DNA from: Oscillatoriales cyanobacterium
GTDB taxonomy: Bacteria; Cyanobacteriota; Cyanobacteriia; Cyanobacteriales; Laspinemataceae
Length of the DNA: 64,000 nucleotides
Reading direction: 5' to 3'
Assembly: GCA_011390955.1 (NCBI GenBank)
Contig: JAABRM010000039.1
Coordinates: forward strand, 1-64,000
Positions 33,829 through 43,051 of the stretch are shown here, one piece after another (position 1 is the first letter of the stretch; every line of letters starts with the position of its first letter). The translations under genes and the position numbers were made by a program. The notes beneath the pieces are model-generated. The model made no database searches and had not been told where the DNA came from. It saw nothing but the letters and a program-made list of their open reading frames with translations.

Positions 33829-35544
33829 TTAGGGCGTTTGCCTAACTACAACTTGTAAGGTTCGCAGACGATTGAGGGCAGCGGCTAATTCCAGGGGGCG
33901 AAATAGGGCTAAGTCCCCTTGGGGGTTGGGGGCTAAAATATCTAAGCCTTGGGTCTGAATATCCACCATGACGACATTGAGGATTTCTGGGAGGGTTTTT
34001 TTGCCATTGATATAGTGTTGTTTGGCGTAAACCATTGCTAAGGCGATCGCCCGCAGTTGATCTTTGCTGACAAGTTGTTCCACTGCCCCTAGGTCAATGT
34101 CTTCGCTGCCAAAAGCTACTTCATCGATATCCCGAACTTTTAACCGGACATCCCGCTTACCCCGACTGGGATCGAGACTATTGGGGATAGGAATCCGGGG
34201 GGTAATTTGGCCAAACTGTTTGCCCCCTTCTGACTGGCGACCTGTGGGGATTTCTTGGGCAACCAGTCGGGCTTTTTCCGTGACATCATCACTCATGTAA
34301 TTATCCATTGCCACTACAGTATCCGCTACATCAAAATAGTCGCCACTGCCCCCCATGACCAGAATGGTGGAAACTCCATGACCTTTGAGGAGTTGCTGGA
34401 CTTTATCGATAAATGGGGTAATCGGTTCTTTGTCTTTGCTGATTAACGACTGCATCCGGCGATCGCGAATCATAAAGTTTGTGGCGGAGGTATCTTCATC
34501 GAGGAGTAATAGTTTTGTCCCCGCTTCCAGGGCTTCCATAATATTGGCCGCTTGGGAGGTACTGCCCGATGCATTGGTGGTGGAAAATTCTTTGGTGGAT
34601 TGCCCTTGGGGTAGTTGATTAATAAAGGGGGAAATGTCCACACCGCATACTCCCCGACCATCTTCTGCCCGGATTTTCATGGCGGTGCGATCGGTGACGA
34701 TTAATTCCCGACCATCCCCAGGGAGATGGTTATAGACTCCTAGTTCGATCGCCCGTAATAAGGTTGACTTGCCATGATATCCCCCACCAACAATTAAGGT
34801 GACACCTTGGGGAATACCCATTCCGGTGACTTTGCCCCGGTTGGGACAGTTAAACTCTACCCGCAAAGTTTGGGGAGATTTCAAGGGGATGGCATCCGGT
34901 AAGGGGCGATCGTCTACCCCACTGCGTCGGGCAAGGCAAGCCCCATCAGGGATAAAGGCGACTAAGCCCCGGCTAGGTAATTGCGATCGCAGCCAGTCCG
35001 CATCTTCCACCGTCTCTACTTGTTCTCGGATATTCCTCTGGTTCAATTTTGCATAAATTAAGGCGTTTTGCACGATATGAGGGATATCCTCACAGAGAAT
35101 TTCTGCCGCTTGACGCCCCAAAATAGTTCTACCTCTGGCGGGCAGTCCGACCACAAACCGCAGTTCTATCCATTCAGGGGAGATTAAACAGGAGGTGCGA
35201 TCGAGGACTTCTTGCCCCAACCGGGCTAGGGAAATTTGGCCACTTTTACCACTGCCGCGATGCATTGACATTTTTTGGGCCCAACGAGCAAATTCGCGGG
35301 TCAGGTAATCTCGCAGGGCAACTTCCCGACTCTTGCTTTGATACAGTTCGGGGGGAAAACCAGCGATATCCTGACTCACCCGTACCCGTAACTTACTGGG
35401 CGCCGCAAAGGGATCTCCCTGAACATAATCTATATGCAGAATAAAATCGGGAAACTCATATCGACCTTGAATATCTTTGTACGCTTTATAGTTACGATTA
35501 TCAAGTTTAAGTAATTGCTGGTAGAGGCTTTGATAGTTGTCCAT
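33829..35544 (-). CDS. ABC-class P-loop ATPase (COG3044 family)
   Basis: A 571-residue soluble protein of the family usually called ABC-ATPase-domain protein or predicted ATPase of the ABC class. It has a long N-terminal module (about 1-240), Walker A in LIVGGGYHGKSTLLRAIE, a Walker B-like KLLLLDEDTSATNFM, and a helical C-terminus. No transmembrane segments and no canonical ABC transporter partner are present. Family members occur across bacteria and eukaryotes; a trypanosome relative is linked to RNA editing, but the bacterial role is unknown to me. It is monocistronic. Confidence 0.82.
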   Translation of the reverse strand: MDNYQSLYQQLLKLDNRNYKAYKDIQGRYEFPDFILHIDYVQGDPFAAPSKLRVRVSQDIAGFPPELYQSKSREVALRDYLTREFARWAQKMSMHRGSGKSGQISLARLGQEVLDRTSCLISPEWIELRFVVGLPARGRTILGRQAAEILCEDIPHIVQNALIYAKLNQRNIREQVETVEDADWLRSQLPSRGLVAFIPDGACLARRSGVDDRPLPDAIPLKSPQTLRVEFNCPNRGKVTGMGIPQGVTLIVGGGYHGKSTLLRAIELGVYNHLPGDGRELIVTDRTAMKIRAEDGRGVCGVDISPFINQLPQGQSTKEFSTTNASGSTSQAANIMEALEAGTKLLLLDEDTSATNFMIRDRRMQSLISKDKEPITPFIDKVQQLLKGHGVSTILVMGGSGDYFDVADTVVAMDNYMSDDVTEKARLVAQEIPTGRQSEGGKQFGQITPRIPIPNSLDPSRGKRDVRLKVRDIDEVAFGSEDIDLGAVEQLVSKDQLRAIALAMVYAKQHYINGKKTLPEILNVVMVDIQTQGLDILAPNPQGDLALFRPLELAAALNRLRTLQVVVRQTP

Positions 35545-35575
35545 TTTCCAAGACTGAAAAAATCACTGCTGTCTA

Positions 35576-35838
35576 TTCTATGAGAAGAGAACCAACAAGA
35601 AAGGACTAACAACAGGCAACAGGGAGCAGAGGAGCGGGGGAGCAGAGCAGCAGAGGAGCAGAGGAGCAGAGGAGCAGAGGAGCAGAGGAGCAGAGGAGCA
35701 GAGGAGCCCGCCGTCGGCAGAGGAGAACAACAAAGAACCAACAACAAAGAACCAACAACAAAGAACCAACAACAAAGAACAAAGAACAAAGAACCAACAA
35801 CAAAGAACAAAGAACCAACAACCAACAACCAACAACAA
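35576..35838. repeat. AGAGGAGC octamer array and AACAAAGAACC arrays
   Basis: About seven AGAGGAGC units (35650-35706) are flanked by AACAAAGAACC/AACAACC-type units (35580-35615 and 35727-35838). Translated frames across it give Leu/Cys/Phe/Val-rich low-complexity strings and are not genes. It fills the divergent region between the ATPase and the hydrolase; promoters could lie in the last 95 bp. Confidence 0.85.
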
Positions 35839-35932
35839 AATTGCCGATTTTGTTACAAAATGTTAAGGATGCTAGGCTCAACCTAGTGCAAATTACAATT
35901 GTTCTTCTTTTCAACATTACCTTTTACCGCTA

Positions 35933-36847
35933 ATGACCGTCACTGCTGAGACTGAAATTAATCTTTTAAACTTACCGGCGAAAACCTGGACTTGGCGCGG
36001 TTGGGATATTTGCTATCAACAGATGGGGTCGTCGGGCCCTGGGGTAGTCTTAGTCCACGGGTTCGGCGCCTCCTGGGGACATTGGCGGAAAAATATCCCC
36101 GCCCTGGCAAGTCACTGCCGAGTGTATGCCATTGATTTGATTGGTTTTGGCGGTTCGGCTAAACCCACTCCAGGAGTGGAAATTGCTTATACCTTTGAAA
36201 CTTGGGCCGATCAAATTGCGGACTTTTGCCGGGAAGTCGTTGGTGGTTCGGCCTTTCTGGTGGGGAATTCTATCGGTTGTGTGGCCGTAATGCAAGCGGC
36301 AGTATCCCATCCCGAAATTGCCCTGAAAGTGGCTTTACTCAATTGTTCCTTGCGGCTACTCCATGACCGAAAACGGGCGGAAATGCCTTGGTATCGCCGC
36401 GTTGGGGCTCCCATTGCCCAAAAAATTCTCAATGTTAAATGGGTGGCGCAGTTATTTTTCCGGCAGCTTGCGACCAGGGAAACCGTGCGAAAAGTTCTCC
36501 GGCAAGCTTATCAGCGATCGGAAGCTGTCACCGATGAATTGATCGATCTGTTGATGAAACCTGCGGCTGACCCTGGGGCGGTGGATGTGTTTGTGGCTTT
36601 TACTAGCTATTCCCAAGGCCCATTACCAGAAGATTTATTGCCGATTTTGCCTTGTCCCGCGTTGGTAATTTGGGGGATTGATGACCCTTGGGAACCGATC
36701 GCATTAGGAAAGCAGTTTGTTAAGTTCCGTACCGTGGAAAAGTTTATTGCCTTGGCAGGAGTGGGCCATTGTCCTCAAGATGAGGCCCCGGAATTGGTTA
36801 ATCCCATTTTGCAAGAGTGGATTTTACATAGTTCTGCTAGTCAGTAG
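35933..36847 (+). CDS. Alpha/beta hydrolase
   Basis: A 304-residue alpha/beta-hydrolase-fold enzyme. The oxyanion/N-terminal motif is VLVHGFGASWGHW (about 40-52), the nucleophile elbow GNSIGC gives Ser113, the acid is probably Asp in VIWGIDDPW, and the catalytic His is in GVGHCPQDE. It resembles a chloroplast-related group of plant and cyanobacterial hydrolases that includes pheophytinase-like proteins; substrate is not predictable from motifs. It converges with the Uma2 gene, the stop codons being 15 bp apart. Confidence 0.88.
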   Translation: MTVTAETEINLLNLPAKTWTWRGWDICYQQMGSSGPGVVLVHGFGASWGHWRKNIPALASHCRVYAIDLIGFGGSAKPTPGVEIAYTFETWADQIADFCREVVGGSAFLVGNSIGCVAVMQAAVSHPEIALKVALLNCSLRLLHDRKRAEMPWYRRVGAPIAQKILNVKWVAQLFFRQLATRETVRKVLRQAYQRSEAVTDELIDLLMKPAADPGAVDVFVAFTSYSQGPLPEDLLPILPCPALVIWGIDDPWEPIALGKQFVKFRTVEKFIALAGVGHCPQDEAPELVNPILQEWILHSSASQ

Positions 36848-36862
36848 ATTGATTTTAGACAT

Positions 36863-37411
36863 TCAGAATATATTTTTTCTCAACCGATCGCAGATAAAAC
36901 GCGATCGGTTTCCCCGCGTCTGGGAAACCCAGCCATTAATTTCATCAATCACATCCAGCCATTCTTCAGAACGCAGCCATCCAGTTAAATAGTTGCTGTC
37001 TGGGTCATAGAGATAATATTCTTCTACCCCATAGCGGTTGTAAAAGAATAATTTGCGGTTCATTTCTTTGGCCGTATTGCCCGGAGACAAAATTTCAAAT
37101 ACCACTTGAGGGCTGATATTATTGTCTTTCCACTGCTGATAGGAACCCCGGTCTTTTTTCTCCACCCCAAAGACCACCATTACATCGGGGGCTTGGCGGA
37201 GTTTATTATTCCCTTCTACCGGATACCAAAGTAAGTCTCCGGCCACAAAAACATCAGGGCGATCGGCAAATAACCAGGCTAAATTATACTGAATTACTGT
37301 CAGCCAACGAAATTGAATGGTATTATCGGCGATCGGTTGTCCGTCACTATCAGGATAAATGATTTCCGCATCGGTTTGGGTATCGGTTTGGGGCTGTAAT
37401 TGTGTGACCAT
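36863..37411 (-). CDS. Uma2 family (DUF820) restriction-endonuclease-fold protein
   Basis: A 182-residue protein with the PD-(D/E)XK-like core of Uma2: APDVMVVFGV, then VVFEILSPGNTAKEMNRK and YYLYDPDSNYLTGW. These proteins are very numerous in filamentous cyanobacteria and have no firmly established function. The start is well placed for the family. The C-terminus after GWVSQTRG departs from the usual GWVSPRLGIRF-type continuation and ends soon after, so the gene may have lost its last segment at a GCGATCG-rich junction. Confidence 0.75.
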   Translation of the reverse strand: MVTQLQPQTDTQTDAEIIYPDSDGQPIADNTIQFRWLTVIQYNLAWLFADRPDVFVAGDLLWYPVEGNNKLRQAPDVMVVFGVEKKDRGSYQQWKDNNISPQVVFEILSPGNTAKEMNRKLFFYNRYGVEEYYLYDPDSNYLTGWLRSEEWLDVIDEINGWVSQTRGNRSRFICDRLRKNIF

Positions 37412-37627
37412 ATTATTACCAAAAATTATTTCCTCAAAACCGGACTGTTATTCATTATTTTAGCTCGTTTTTGGGAAAATTGGGGTATTTTTCAGTTAAA
37501 TATTTAGGAATTCCGCAACGAATCTATATATCTGGTTTTGGTGCGTTACGCTTCGCTAACACACCCTACTTATAGCTACTTATAGCTCATTATTAGAATA
37601 ATTGGGTAATTTTTTAGTTAAATATTG

Positions 37628-38833
37628 TTAAATCTCCAGAGATAATTGTTGTTCATTGTTGGGGTAGTGATAACCTAAATGTTTCCATGCGGCTGGGGTG
37701 GCAATGCGACCGCGATGAGTGCGATTAAGATAGCCAATTTGTAATAGATAAGGTTCGTAAACTTCTTCAATGGTTTGGGCATCTTCCCCCGTGGCAGCCG
37801 CTAGGGTATTTAAGCCCACTGGCCCGCCATTAAAGTTAGAAATCATTACCGTTAATAAGAGGCGATCGCTCCAATCCAGTCCCCGATGATCCACATTAAA
37901 AAGTTCTAAGGCTTCTTGGGCTAATTCTGCCGTAATATTAGGGGCTTTTTTCACTTGCACATAATCGCGAACTCGTTTAAGCAATCGATTAGCAATGCGC
38001 GGGGTGCCACGGGAACGGCGGGCTATTTCGATCGCCCCTGTTTCCGTGACGGGAATATTCAGAATATTGGCCGTTCTTAATACTACTAAAGTCAGTTCAT
38101 CTACTTCATAAAATCGCAGCCGTTGAATCAGACCAAAGCGATCGCGCAACGGTGAAGTTAAATTACCCACCTTAGTGGTCGCCCCCACCAAAGTAAAGGG
38201 TTTTAAAGGAATACTGCGAGTTTTGGCACTTTGACCTTTACCAATCGTAATATCAACGCGAAAATCCTCCATTGCCGGATAGAGAATTTCTTCACTCATG
38301 CGAGTTAAGCGGTGAATTTCATCAATAAACAGCACATCTCCTGGTTGCAAATTCACCAACAAACCCACAATATCTCGCGGACGTTCCAAAGCTGGGGCAC
38401 TGGTAATTTTACAAGCAACTCCCATTTCTGAAGCGAGAATCATTGCCATTGTAGTTTTGCCCAAACCGGGCGGGCCATAAAGTAGCAAATGATCCAAAGG
38501 TTCCTGGCGAGATTTTGCTGCTTGAATCGCAATATCCATCACTTCTTTCAGGTCTTTTTGGCCAATATAGTCATGTAAGCTTTGCGGTCTGATCGTTTCA
38601 TCTTGGGAAATATTCTGTCGATCTTCCGGGGTTTCTTCGGCAACTAGAGGCGAAGTATTCTCGTAAACATCCCTTTGACTAAACGGGGACATTTTTGGAG
38701 TAAATGCTTCGCCCCTTGAGGCTTTTGATGAGGCTTTGGATTTGGGCTGCTTTGACGGTGCTGAGTTTGATTGGCCTTGATTTGGCTTGGGTTCAGGTTC
38801 GCCAGAGGGTTGTTTGGAAGAAATAATTGCCAT
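37628..38833 (-). CDS. ruvB: Holliday junction branch-migration ATPase RuvB
   Basis: The AAA+ motor of RuvAB. Walker [10 protein letters not shown], Walker [12 protein letters not shown], sensor 1 GATTK and the arginine-finger region SPLRDRFGL are all present, followed by the winged-helix C-terminal domain ending HLGYHYP. From the ATG at 38833 it is 401 residues. The first 75 or so are a polar, Ser/Lys/Pro-rich extension absent from E. coli RuvB but common in cyanobacteria. No ruvA is adjacent. A TTG three codons upstream is also open but less likely. Confidence 0.95.
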   Translation of the reverse strand: MAIISSKQPSGEPEPKPNQGQSNSAPSKQPKSKASSKASRGEAFTPKMSPFSQRDVYENTSPLVAEETPEDRQNISQDETIRPQSLHDYIGQKDLKEVMDIAIQAAKSRQEPLDHLLLYGPPGLGKTTMAMILASEMGVACKITSAPALERPRDIVGLLVNLQPGDVLFIDEIHRLTRMSEEILYPAMEDFRVDITIGKGQSAKTRSIPLKPFTLVGATTKVGNLTSPLRDRFGLIQRLRFYEVDELTLVVLRTANILNIPVTETGAIEIARRSRGTPRIANRLLKRVRDYVQVKKAPNITAELAQEALELFNVDHRGLDWSDRLLLTVMISNFNGGPVGLNTLAAATGEDAQTIEEVYEPYLLQIGYLNRTHRGRIATPAAWKHLGYHYPNNEQQLSLEI

Positions 38834-38885
38834 AAATTTCAAATTTTAATCCCCCTACCACGGGGTTAAACTTTCCATAAAATGA

Positions 38886-39031
38886 TAAGTAGGTGGGCAG
38901 AAATAACCACAGACCCAATGAGAAAAAAACTGTCATTCCCGCCCCACGCATTCGCGGGGGTAAACTCCGACGGGAATCCACAGCCTATCGGCGGGGAACG
39001 AAAAGTGCAATTAATTATGTTCACCTACTTA
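38886..39031 (-). mobile_element. MITE-like element, copy 3 (inverted orientation)
   Basis: The ends TAAGTAGGTG (38886-38895) and CACCTACTTA (39022-39031) are perfect inverted repeats, identical to copy 1. Read on the minus strand, the interior follows copies 1 and 2 (ATTAATTGCACTTTTCGTTCC at its 5' side). It lies 52 bp upstream of ruvB, so it may affect ruvB transcription. Confidence 0.8.
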
Positions 39032-39097
39032 TACAGCCAACTCCTTGGTGAAATTGGCTGATGAATTTAGCAGGTGATGAACAACAGTCCCATCCCG

Positions 39098-39883
39098 TTA
39101 ATCTCGAATAGCTAATAAAGCGAAACTTGGGCCATTGGGATGATCTGGCTGTTCAAAATTTATTTCAATTTGATTAAACCCAACATATTTAAGGCAGGCT
39201 AAAATGTCCGATCTACTCATCCAATAACTAAATGGTTGACTCCCTCCACAAAATCCCGCCGAATCCAAAGTCGTTAAATATTTATAACGATATAGTGTAT
39301 GCTTAAAGCCGTTGTATTCTGCACTGATACTGCCCGGAAATTTTTTACCAATTTTTTTGTGATGGTTGGCTTTGAGGAGGTCATGGTCATAATAGTGAGT
39401 CCAAATAAATATTTTGTCTGTGACTTGGCTGATTAAACTGAGTAGTTCCACCGGGTTGGTCATATGATACAGCACCCCACTGGCAATACAAACATCAAAC
39501 TTTGTCGAACAATTTTGCAGATATTTTACAAAGTCACCACAAATAAATTTGGCTCGCTTTAATCCCAAAATTTCTTTGATGATTAAACACTTCAAATAGG
39601 CTCGCGTGTTAGCTTCAATTGATAGAATAGAAGCGGCTCCCATATTTTCTAGCATATAAGTATGTCCGGCTTCTAGTGGGCCGAGTTCTAGTATAGTTTT
39701 ACCCGTAATGCCACCTAAATTGTTGACACACCAATTTATGCGAATATCATTAAATAAAGGAATCTGCCCTGCTTCCAATTCGCCAAATGGGTCAGGTAAT
39801 CGAGATGCCCACTCGTTTTGAAATATATTTAGGGCGTTCTGTTCACAGGGAGATGATGTGATGTAACTGTCAATAATTTTCAT
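39098..39883 (-). CDS. SAM-dependent methyltransferase, tandem paralogue 2
   Basis: A class I methyltransferase of about 261 residues from the ATG at 39883 (the open frame to 39967 adds a hydrophobic leader absent from its paralogue). Motif I is ILELGPLEAGHTYMLE, motif II gives the SAM-ribose acidic strand ILSIEANTRAY, and later motifs are FDVCIASGVLYHM and SRSDILACLKYVGF. It is about 85 percent identical by eye to the next gene upstream (40010-40792), with long stretches of identical DNA, so it is a recent tandem duplicate. It sits at the edge of the polysaccharide locus and may methylate sugars or a cap. Confidence 0.82.
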   Translation of the reverse strand: MKIIDSYITSSPCEQNALNIFQNEWASRLPDPFGELEAGQIPLFNDIRINWCVNNLGGITGKTILELGPLEAGHTYMLENMGAASILSIEANTRAYLKCLIIKEILGLKRAKFICGDFVKYLQNCSTKFDVCIASGVLYHMTNPVELLSLISQVTDKIFIWTHYYDHDLLKANHHKKIGKKFPGSISAEYNGFKHTLYRYKYLTTLDSAGFCGGSQPFSYWMSRSDILACLKYVGFNQIEINFEQPDHPNGPSFALLAIRD

Positions 39884-40009
39884 GGATATTGTTCTACTTA
39901 ATTTACTTAGTTGGTTGGCAAAATTTTTCCCTATTATTAAAATTAGCCAAAATAAATTACCACTCATTATAGAGCGTTTTTAATGCTAATTAAGAACAGT
40001 CCCATTCCG

Positions 40010-40792
40010 TTAATTTCGGATAGCTAATACAGCGAAGCTTGGGCCATTGGGATGATCTAATTGTTCAAAATTGATCTTAATGTCATTGAAGCCAAGATAT
40101 TCGATCGCTGCTAAGATATCCGCTCGACTCATCCAATAACTAAATGCTTGACTCCCACCACAAAATCCCGCATCAGCTAAGGCTGTCAAATATTCATAAC
40201 GATATAATGTATGTTTAAATCCGTTATGTTCTGCACTGATGCTGCTGGGAAATTTTTTGGCAATTTTGTGAGGATTTGCTTCAAGGATATCACGGTCATA
40301 ATAGTGAGTCCAAATAAATATTTTGTCTGTAACTTGGCTGATTAAACTGAGTAGTTCCACCGGGTTGGTCATGTGGTAGAGTACCCCACTGGCAATACAA
40401 ACATCAAACTTGGTGGAACAATTTTGCAGATATTTTACAAAGTCACCACAAATAAATTTGGCTCGGTTTAATTCCAAAATTTCTTTGATGATTAAACACT
40501 TTAAATAGGCGCGGGTGTTAGCTTCAATTGATAGAATAGAAGCGGCTCCCATTTTTTCTAGCATATAAGTATGTCCCGCTTCTAGAGGACCGAGTTCTAG
40601 TATAGTTTTATCAGTAATGCCACCTAAGTTGTTGACACACCAATTGATGCGAATATCCTTAAATAAAGGAATCTGCCCTGCCTCTAATTCGGCAAATCGG
40701 TCAGGTAATCGAGACGCCCACTCGTTTTTAAATATATTTATGGCGTTCTGTTCACAGGGAGAAGATGTGATGTAACTGTCAAGAATTTCCAT
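40010..40792 (-). CDS. SAM-dependent methyltransferase, tandem paralogue 1
   Basis: About 260 residues from the ATG at 40792, chosen by alignment with its tandem copy (both start M-(E/K)-I-(L/I)-DSYITSSP). The same motifs are present: ILELGPLEAGHTYMLEKMG, ILSIEANTRAY, FDVCIASGVLYHMTNP. All SAM-binding features are intact in both copies, and differences concentrate in the C-terminal third (about 165-260), where substrate specificity would lie. It is likely the first gene of a two-gene minus-strand operon, with a 126-bp gap to the second copy. Confidence 0.82.
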   Translation of the reverse strand: MEILDSYITSSPCEQNAINIFKNEWASRLPDRFAELEAGQIPLFKDIRINWCVNNLGGITDKTILELGPLEAGHTYMLEKMGAASILSIEANTRAYLKCLIIKEILELNRAKFICGDFVKYLQNCSTKFDVCIASGVLYHMTNPVELLSLISQVTDKIFIWTHYYDRDILEANPHKIAKKFPSSISAEHNGFKHTLYRYEYLTALADAGFCGGSQAFSYWMSRADILAAIEYLGFNDIKINFEQLDHPNGPSFAVLAIRN

Positions 40793-41153
40793 AGTAATTG
40801 CTCTATTCACTGGTTTTTGTCAAAATATTCATCTCGATCGCTGATGATGATGATGATTTATTATAGCATTAAGTGCCATGTAATGCTATATTTTTTTATT
40901 TTAATACAAGTAGGCAGGATCGATCGCTAAAATTTTGATAAATAAAAAAATAACACTAATTTATAATTTAGTTTAATTCCGAGGTAAATCAAAATTTTAA
41001 CAACAATCAATTTTATCCTGACCAAGGGGGAATTGGGTGGTGTTATGAAAGTAAAAACTTTTTACATTTTTTCCCCATGTTTGGTGAAAACACTATATAT
41101 ATGATGAATTAGGAATTAGCTGTGGTAACATAACCTATCAGTTGTACTGAAAA
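40793..41153. other. Divergent spacer with a terminator-like hairpin
   Basis: No gene seen. TATAGCATTA (40862-40871) pairs with TAATGCTATA (40881-40890), followed by a run of T (to about 40897). No plus-strand gene ends nearby, so its role is unclear; the TATAGCATTA arm also occurs in the direct repeats around 27.4 and 29.3 kb. A TGATGA run lies at 40842-40857. Confidence 0.55.
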
Positions 41154-41720
41154 ATGTGGCTAATGACCGTAACGCTGAGTGATTCGATTCCCGATGATGT
41201 GACGTTTGAGCAGGCGATCGCCTTAACCCAATCCTTGCTTTCCCAGATGGAACAAGGGCATATCCCAGAATCAGATATCTTGGCCACGATCCAAAAGCTG
41301 GTCAGCACTCTGGCCGGAGCAAGGGGTTTTTTTGTATCTTATCTCACGGACGATCGCCCCTTTGCGGATCGGCCTTCGGCAGCGACCTTAGCAGCTTTGG
41401 CTACTTCTCCAGAGATTGTATCTGAATTATTGGTGAAAAATTTGGCCATGTCTTCGGCAATGGTCTTAACTCACCGTCGTCGAGATGATGAAACGATGGC
41501 AAAACAGTCAGAACGAGTCCGGGAAAGATCCAGTCAGTCGATCGCATCGTTGGGTTTACCGGAATTTGCGGAAAAGTTAGCGCAATTACTTGTGGCTGCA
41601 CAAACCGGGGAAGGAATTTATCAGTCATTTCTAGACCGCTGGAACTATGACCCAGAACAGCGAGAGGCAATAGCTGAAGCGATCGCTGCTTGTACAAGCA
41701 TGATGAACAAACATGATTAA
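41154..41720 (+). CDS. Conserved-looking hypothetical protein
   Basis: I do not recognise this 188-residue protein. It is soluble, mostly helical by composition, with no signal peptide, cysteine cluster or nucleotide-binding motif. An alternative start is the ATG at 41163 (MTVTLSDS). The region SYLTDDRPFADRPSA and the basic stretch THRRRDDETMAKQSERVRERS are notable. It lies between the methyltransferase pair and the exporter genes, but a 348-bp spacer argues against co-transcription with wzm. Confidence 0.7.
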   Translation: MWLMTVTLSDSIPDDVTFEQAIALTQSLLSQMEQGHIPESDILATIQKLVSTLAGARGFFVSYLTDDRPFADRPSAATLAALATSPEIVSELLVKNLAMSSAMVLTHRRRDDETMAKQSERVRERSSQSIASLGLPEFAEKLAQLLVAAQTGEGIYQSFLDRWNYDPEQREAIAEAIAACTSMMNKHD

Positions 41721-42056
41721 AATTAGTTGTCTGGTCGGATATTTGTGAACCGTCCATGTATGTGGATATAACCGTAGGGGTGCGGGGCGACCACGGGGAG
41801 GCGATCGCGGGGGGATCGCCCCTACATCCGCCCGCAATACTTGCGCCCGCAATCGATCCGCAATGCGATCGCCCCTACAGATAGATCAAAATTAATCAAA
41901 ATAAATCATTGTCTGAATTGGCTATGGGTAGTTTTGACTGCTAAAGTGAATAACAAAGCGTCAAAACTTCCTGGAAATACCTGGAGATGTTTTAGCGCTG
42001 GTGGTGTGAACGAATTTGTTTAGTTGTTTAGTTGTTTAGTTGTTTAGTTGTGGGTG
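41721..42056. other. Spacer with GGGGCGATCGCCCC-type hairpins and an octamer array
   Basis: No gene. GTAGGGGTGCGGGGCGACC...GGGATCGCCCCTAC (about 41773-41825) belongs to the GTAGGGGCG hairpin family. TTTAGTTG is repeated about four times at 42018-42049 just before the ribosome binding site of wzm. Confidence 0.65.
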
Positions 42057-42065
42057 AGGAGGTGA
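42057..42065 (+). promoter_or_regulatory. Strong Shine-Dalgarno that sets the TTG start of wzm
   Basis: AGGAGGTGA lies six bases (from AGGAGG) before TTG at 42069. No ATG or GTG is placed as well, which supports a TTG start codon. Confidence 0.8.
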
Positions 42066-42068
42066 AAA

Positions 42069-42926
42069 TTGGTCAAATCAATTAAAAGTGTTGCCCGTCG
42101 AGGTAGCCAGTTTTATCAGCAACCATCGATCGATCCCCAGTTGGGTTTCAAGTTAAACTTGTTGCAAACCCTAGTCCGTCGCGAATTAGAAGGACGCTAT
42201 AAAGGGTCGGTACTGGGGAATTTATGGCCGTTACTGAATCAGCTTTCCCAATTGCTGATTTACACTTATGTGTTTTCCATTGTTTTAAAAGTTAAATTGC
42301 CCACGGATGGGTTGCCAGAAAATAGCTTTTCTTTTGGTATGTGGTTGTTTGCTGGTTTGTTGCCTTGGATCGCGTTTACCAGTGGCTTTACTCAAGCCAG
42401 CAATTCGGTGGTGGGACAACCCAATTTAGTCAAAAAAGTGGTGTTTCCCTTGGGTTTATTGCCTCTAGTGCCAGTATTAGCGGCATTTGTCGAAAGTTCC
42501 TTGGGCTTAATGGCCTTAATTTTCCTGTTGGCAATGTCCACTTCTATGTTACATAGCACTTTATTATTGTTGCCTCTGGTTTGGGTGACTCAATTATTGT
42601 TAACCGCAGGTTTGGCTTATTTAGCTGCGGGATTTACGGTATTTTTGCGCGATATTCCTCAAACCATTGGGGTGGTGCTTAACTTGTGGTTTTACATGAC
42701 TCCCATTTGTTATCCCGCGAATATTATCCCGGAACAATGGCGTGATTTTATCTTTTGGTTTAATCCTGTTGCCGCGATCGCCGAACTTTATCGCGATGTG
42801 ATTTTAGTCGGTGAAGTCCAACACTGGGCAGAATGGGGGGTTGCTTCGCTCATTTCTAGCATCATTTTCTGTGTGGGAATTTGGTCTTACCGCAAATTAC
42901 GTCCCGCTTTTGCCGATGTAATTTAA
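42069..42926 (+). CDS. wzm: ABC-2 type polysaccharide exporter permease
   Basis: A 285-residue membrane protein of the TagG/KpsM/Wzm family with six predicted hydrophobic helices. An amphipathic N-terminal segment and the conserved LVRRELEGRYKGSVLGNLWPL region (about 35-56) precede the first helix, and the FWFNPVAAIAELYRD motif lies between helices 5 and 6. It forms the channel that moves an undecaprenyl-linked polysaccharide or other glycan across the inner membrane. Its ATPase partner Wzt is next. TTG start supported by a strong Shine-Dalgarno. Confidence 0.92.
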   Translation: MVKSIKSVARRGSQFYQQPSIDPQLGFKLNLLQTLVRRELEGRYKGSVLGNLWPLLNQLSQLLIYTYVFSIVLKVKLPTDGLPENSFSFGMWLFAGLLPWIAFTSGFTQASNSVVGQPNLVKKVVFPLGLLPLVPVLAAFVESSLGLMALIFLLAMSTSMLHSTLLLLPLVWVTQLLLTAGLAYLAAGFTVFLRDIPQTIGVVLNLWFYMTPICYPANIIPEQWRDFIFWFNPVAAIAELYRDVILVGEVQHWAEWGVASLISSIIFCVGIWSYRKLRPAFADVI

Positions 42927-43051
42927 CTTAGGCTAAATTATGGTAATTTACCCTAAGTTATGCTAATTTATGAGGTTCTATTCTTGCCTGTTTTTGCCTA
43001 TCCTGTTTAAAGGCGATCGCTGTTATTCAACCATTACCATGAGAGCAAACC

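Noticed and set aside
35430-35917. Leu/Cys/Val/Phe-rich minus-strand frames
   Set aside because: They are translations of heptamer and octamer arrays in three frames, without conserved protein features.
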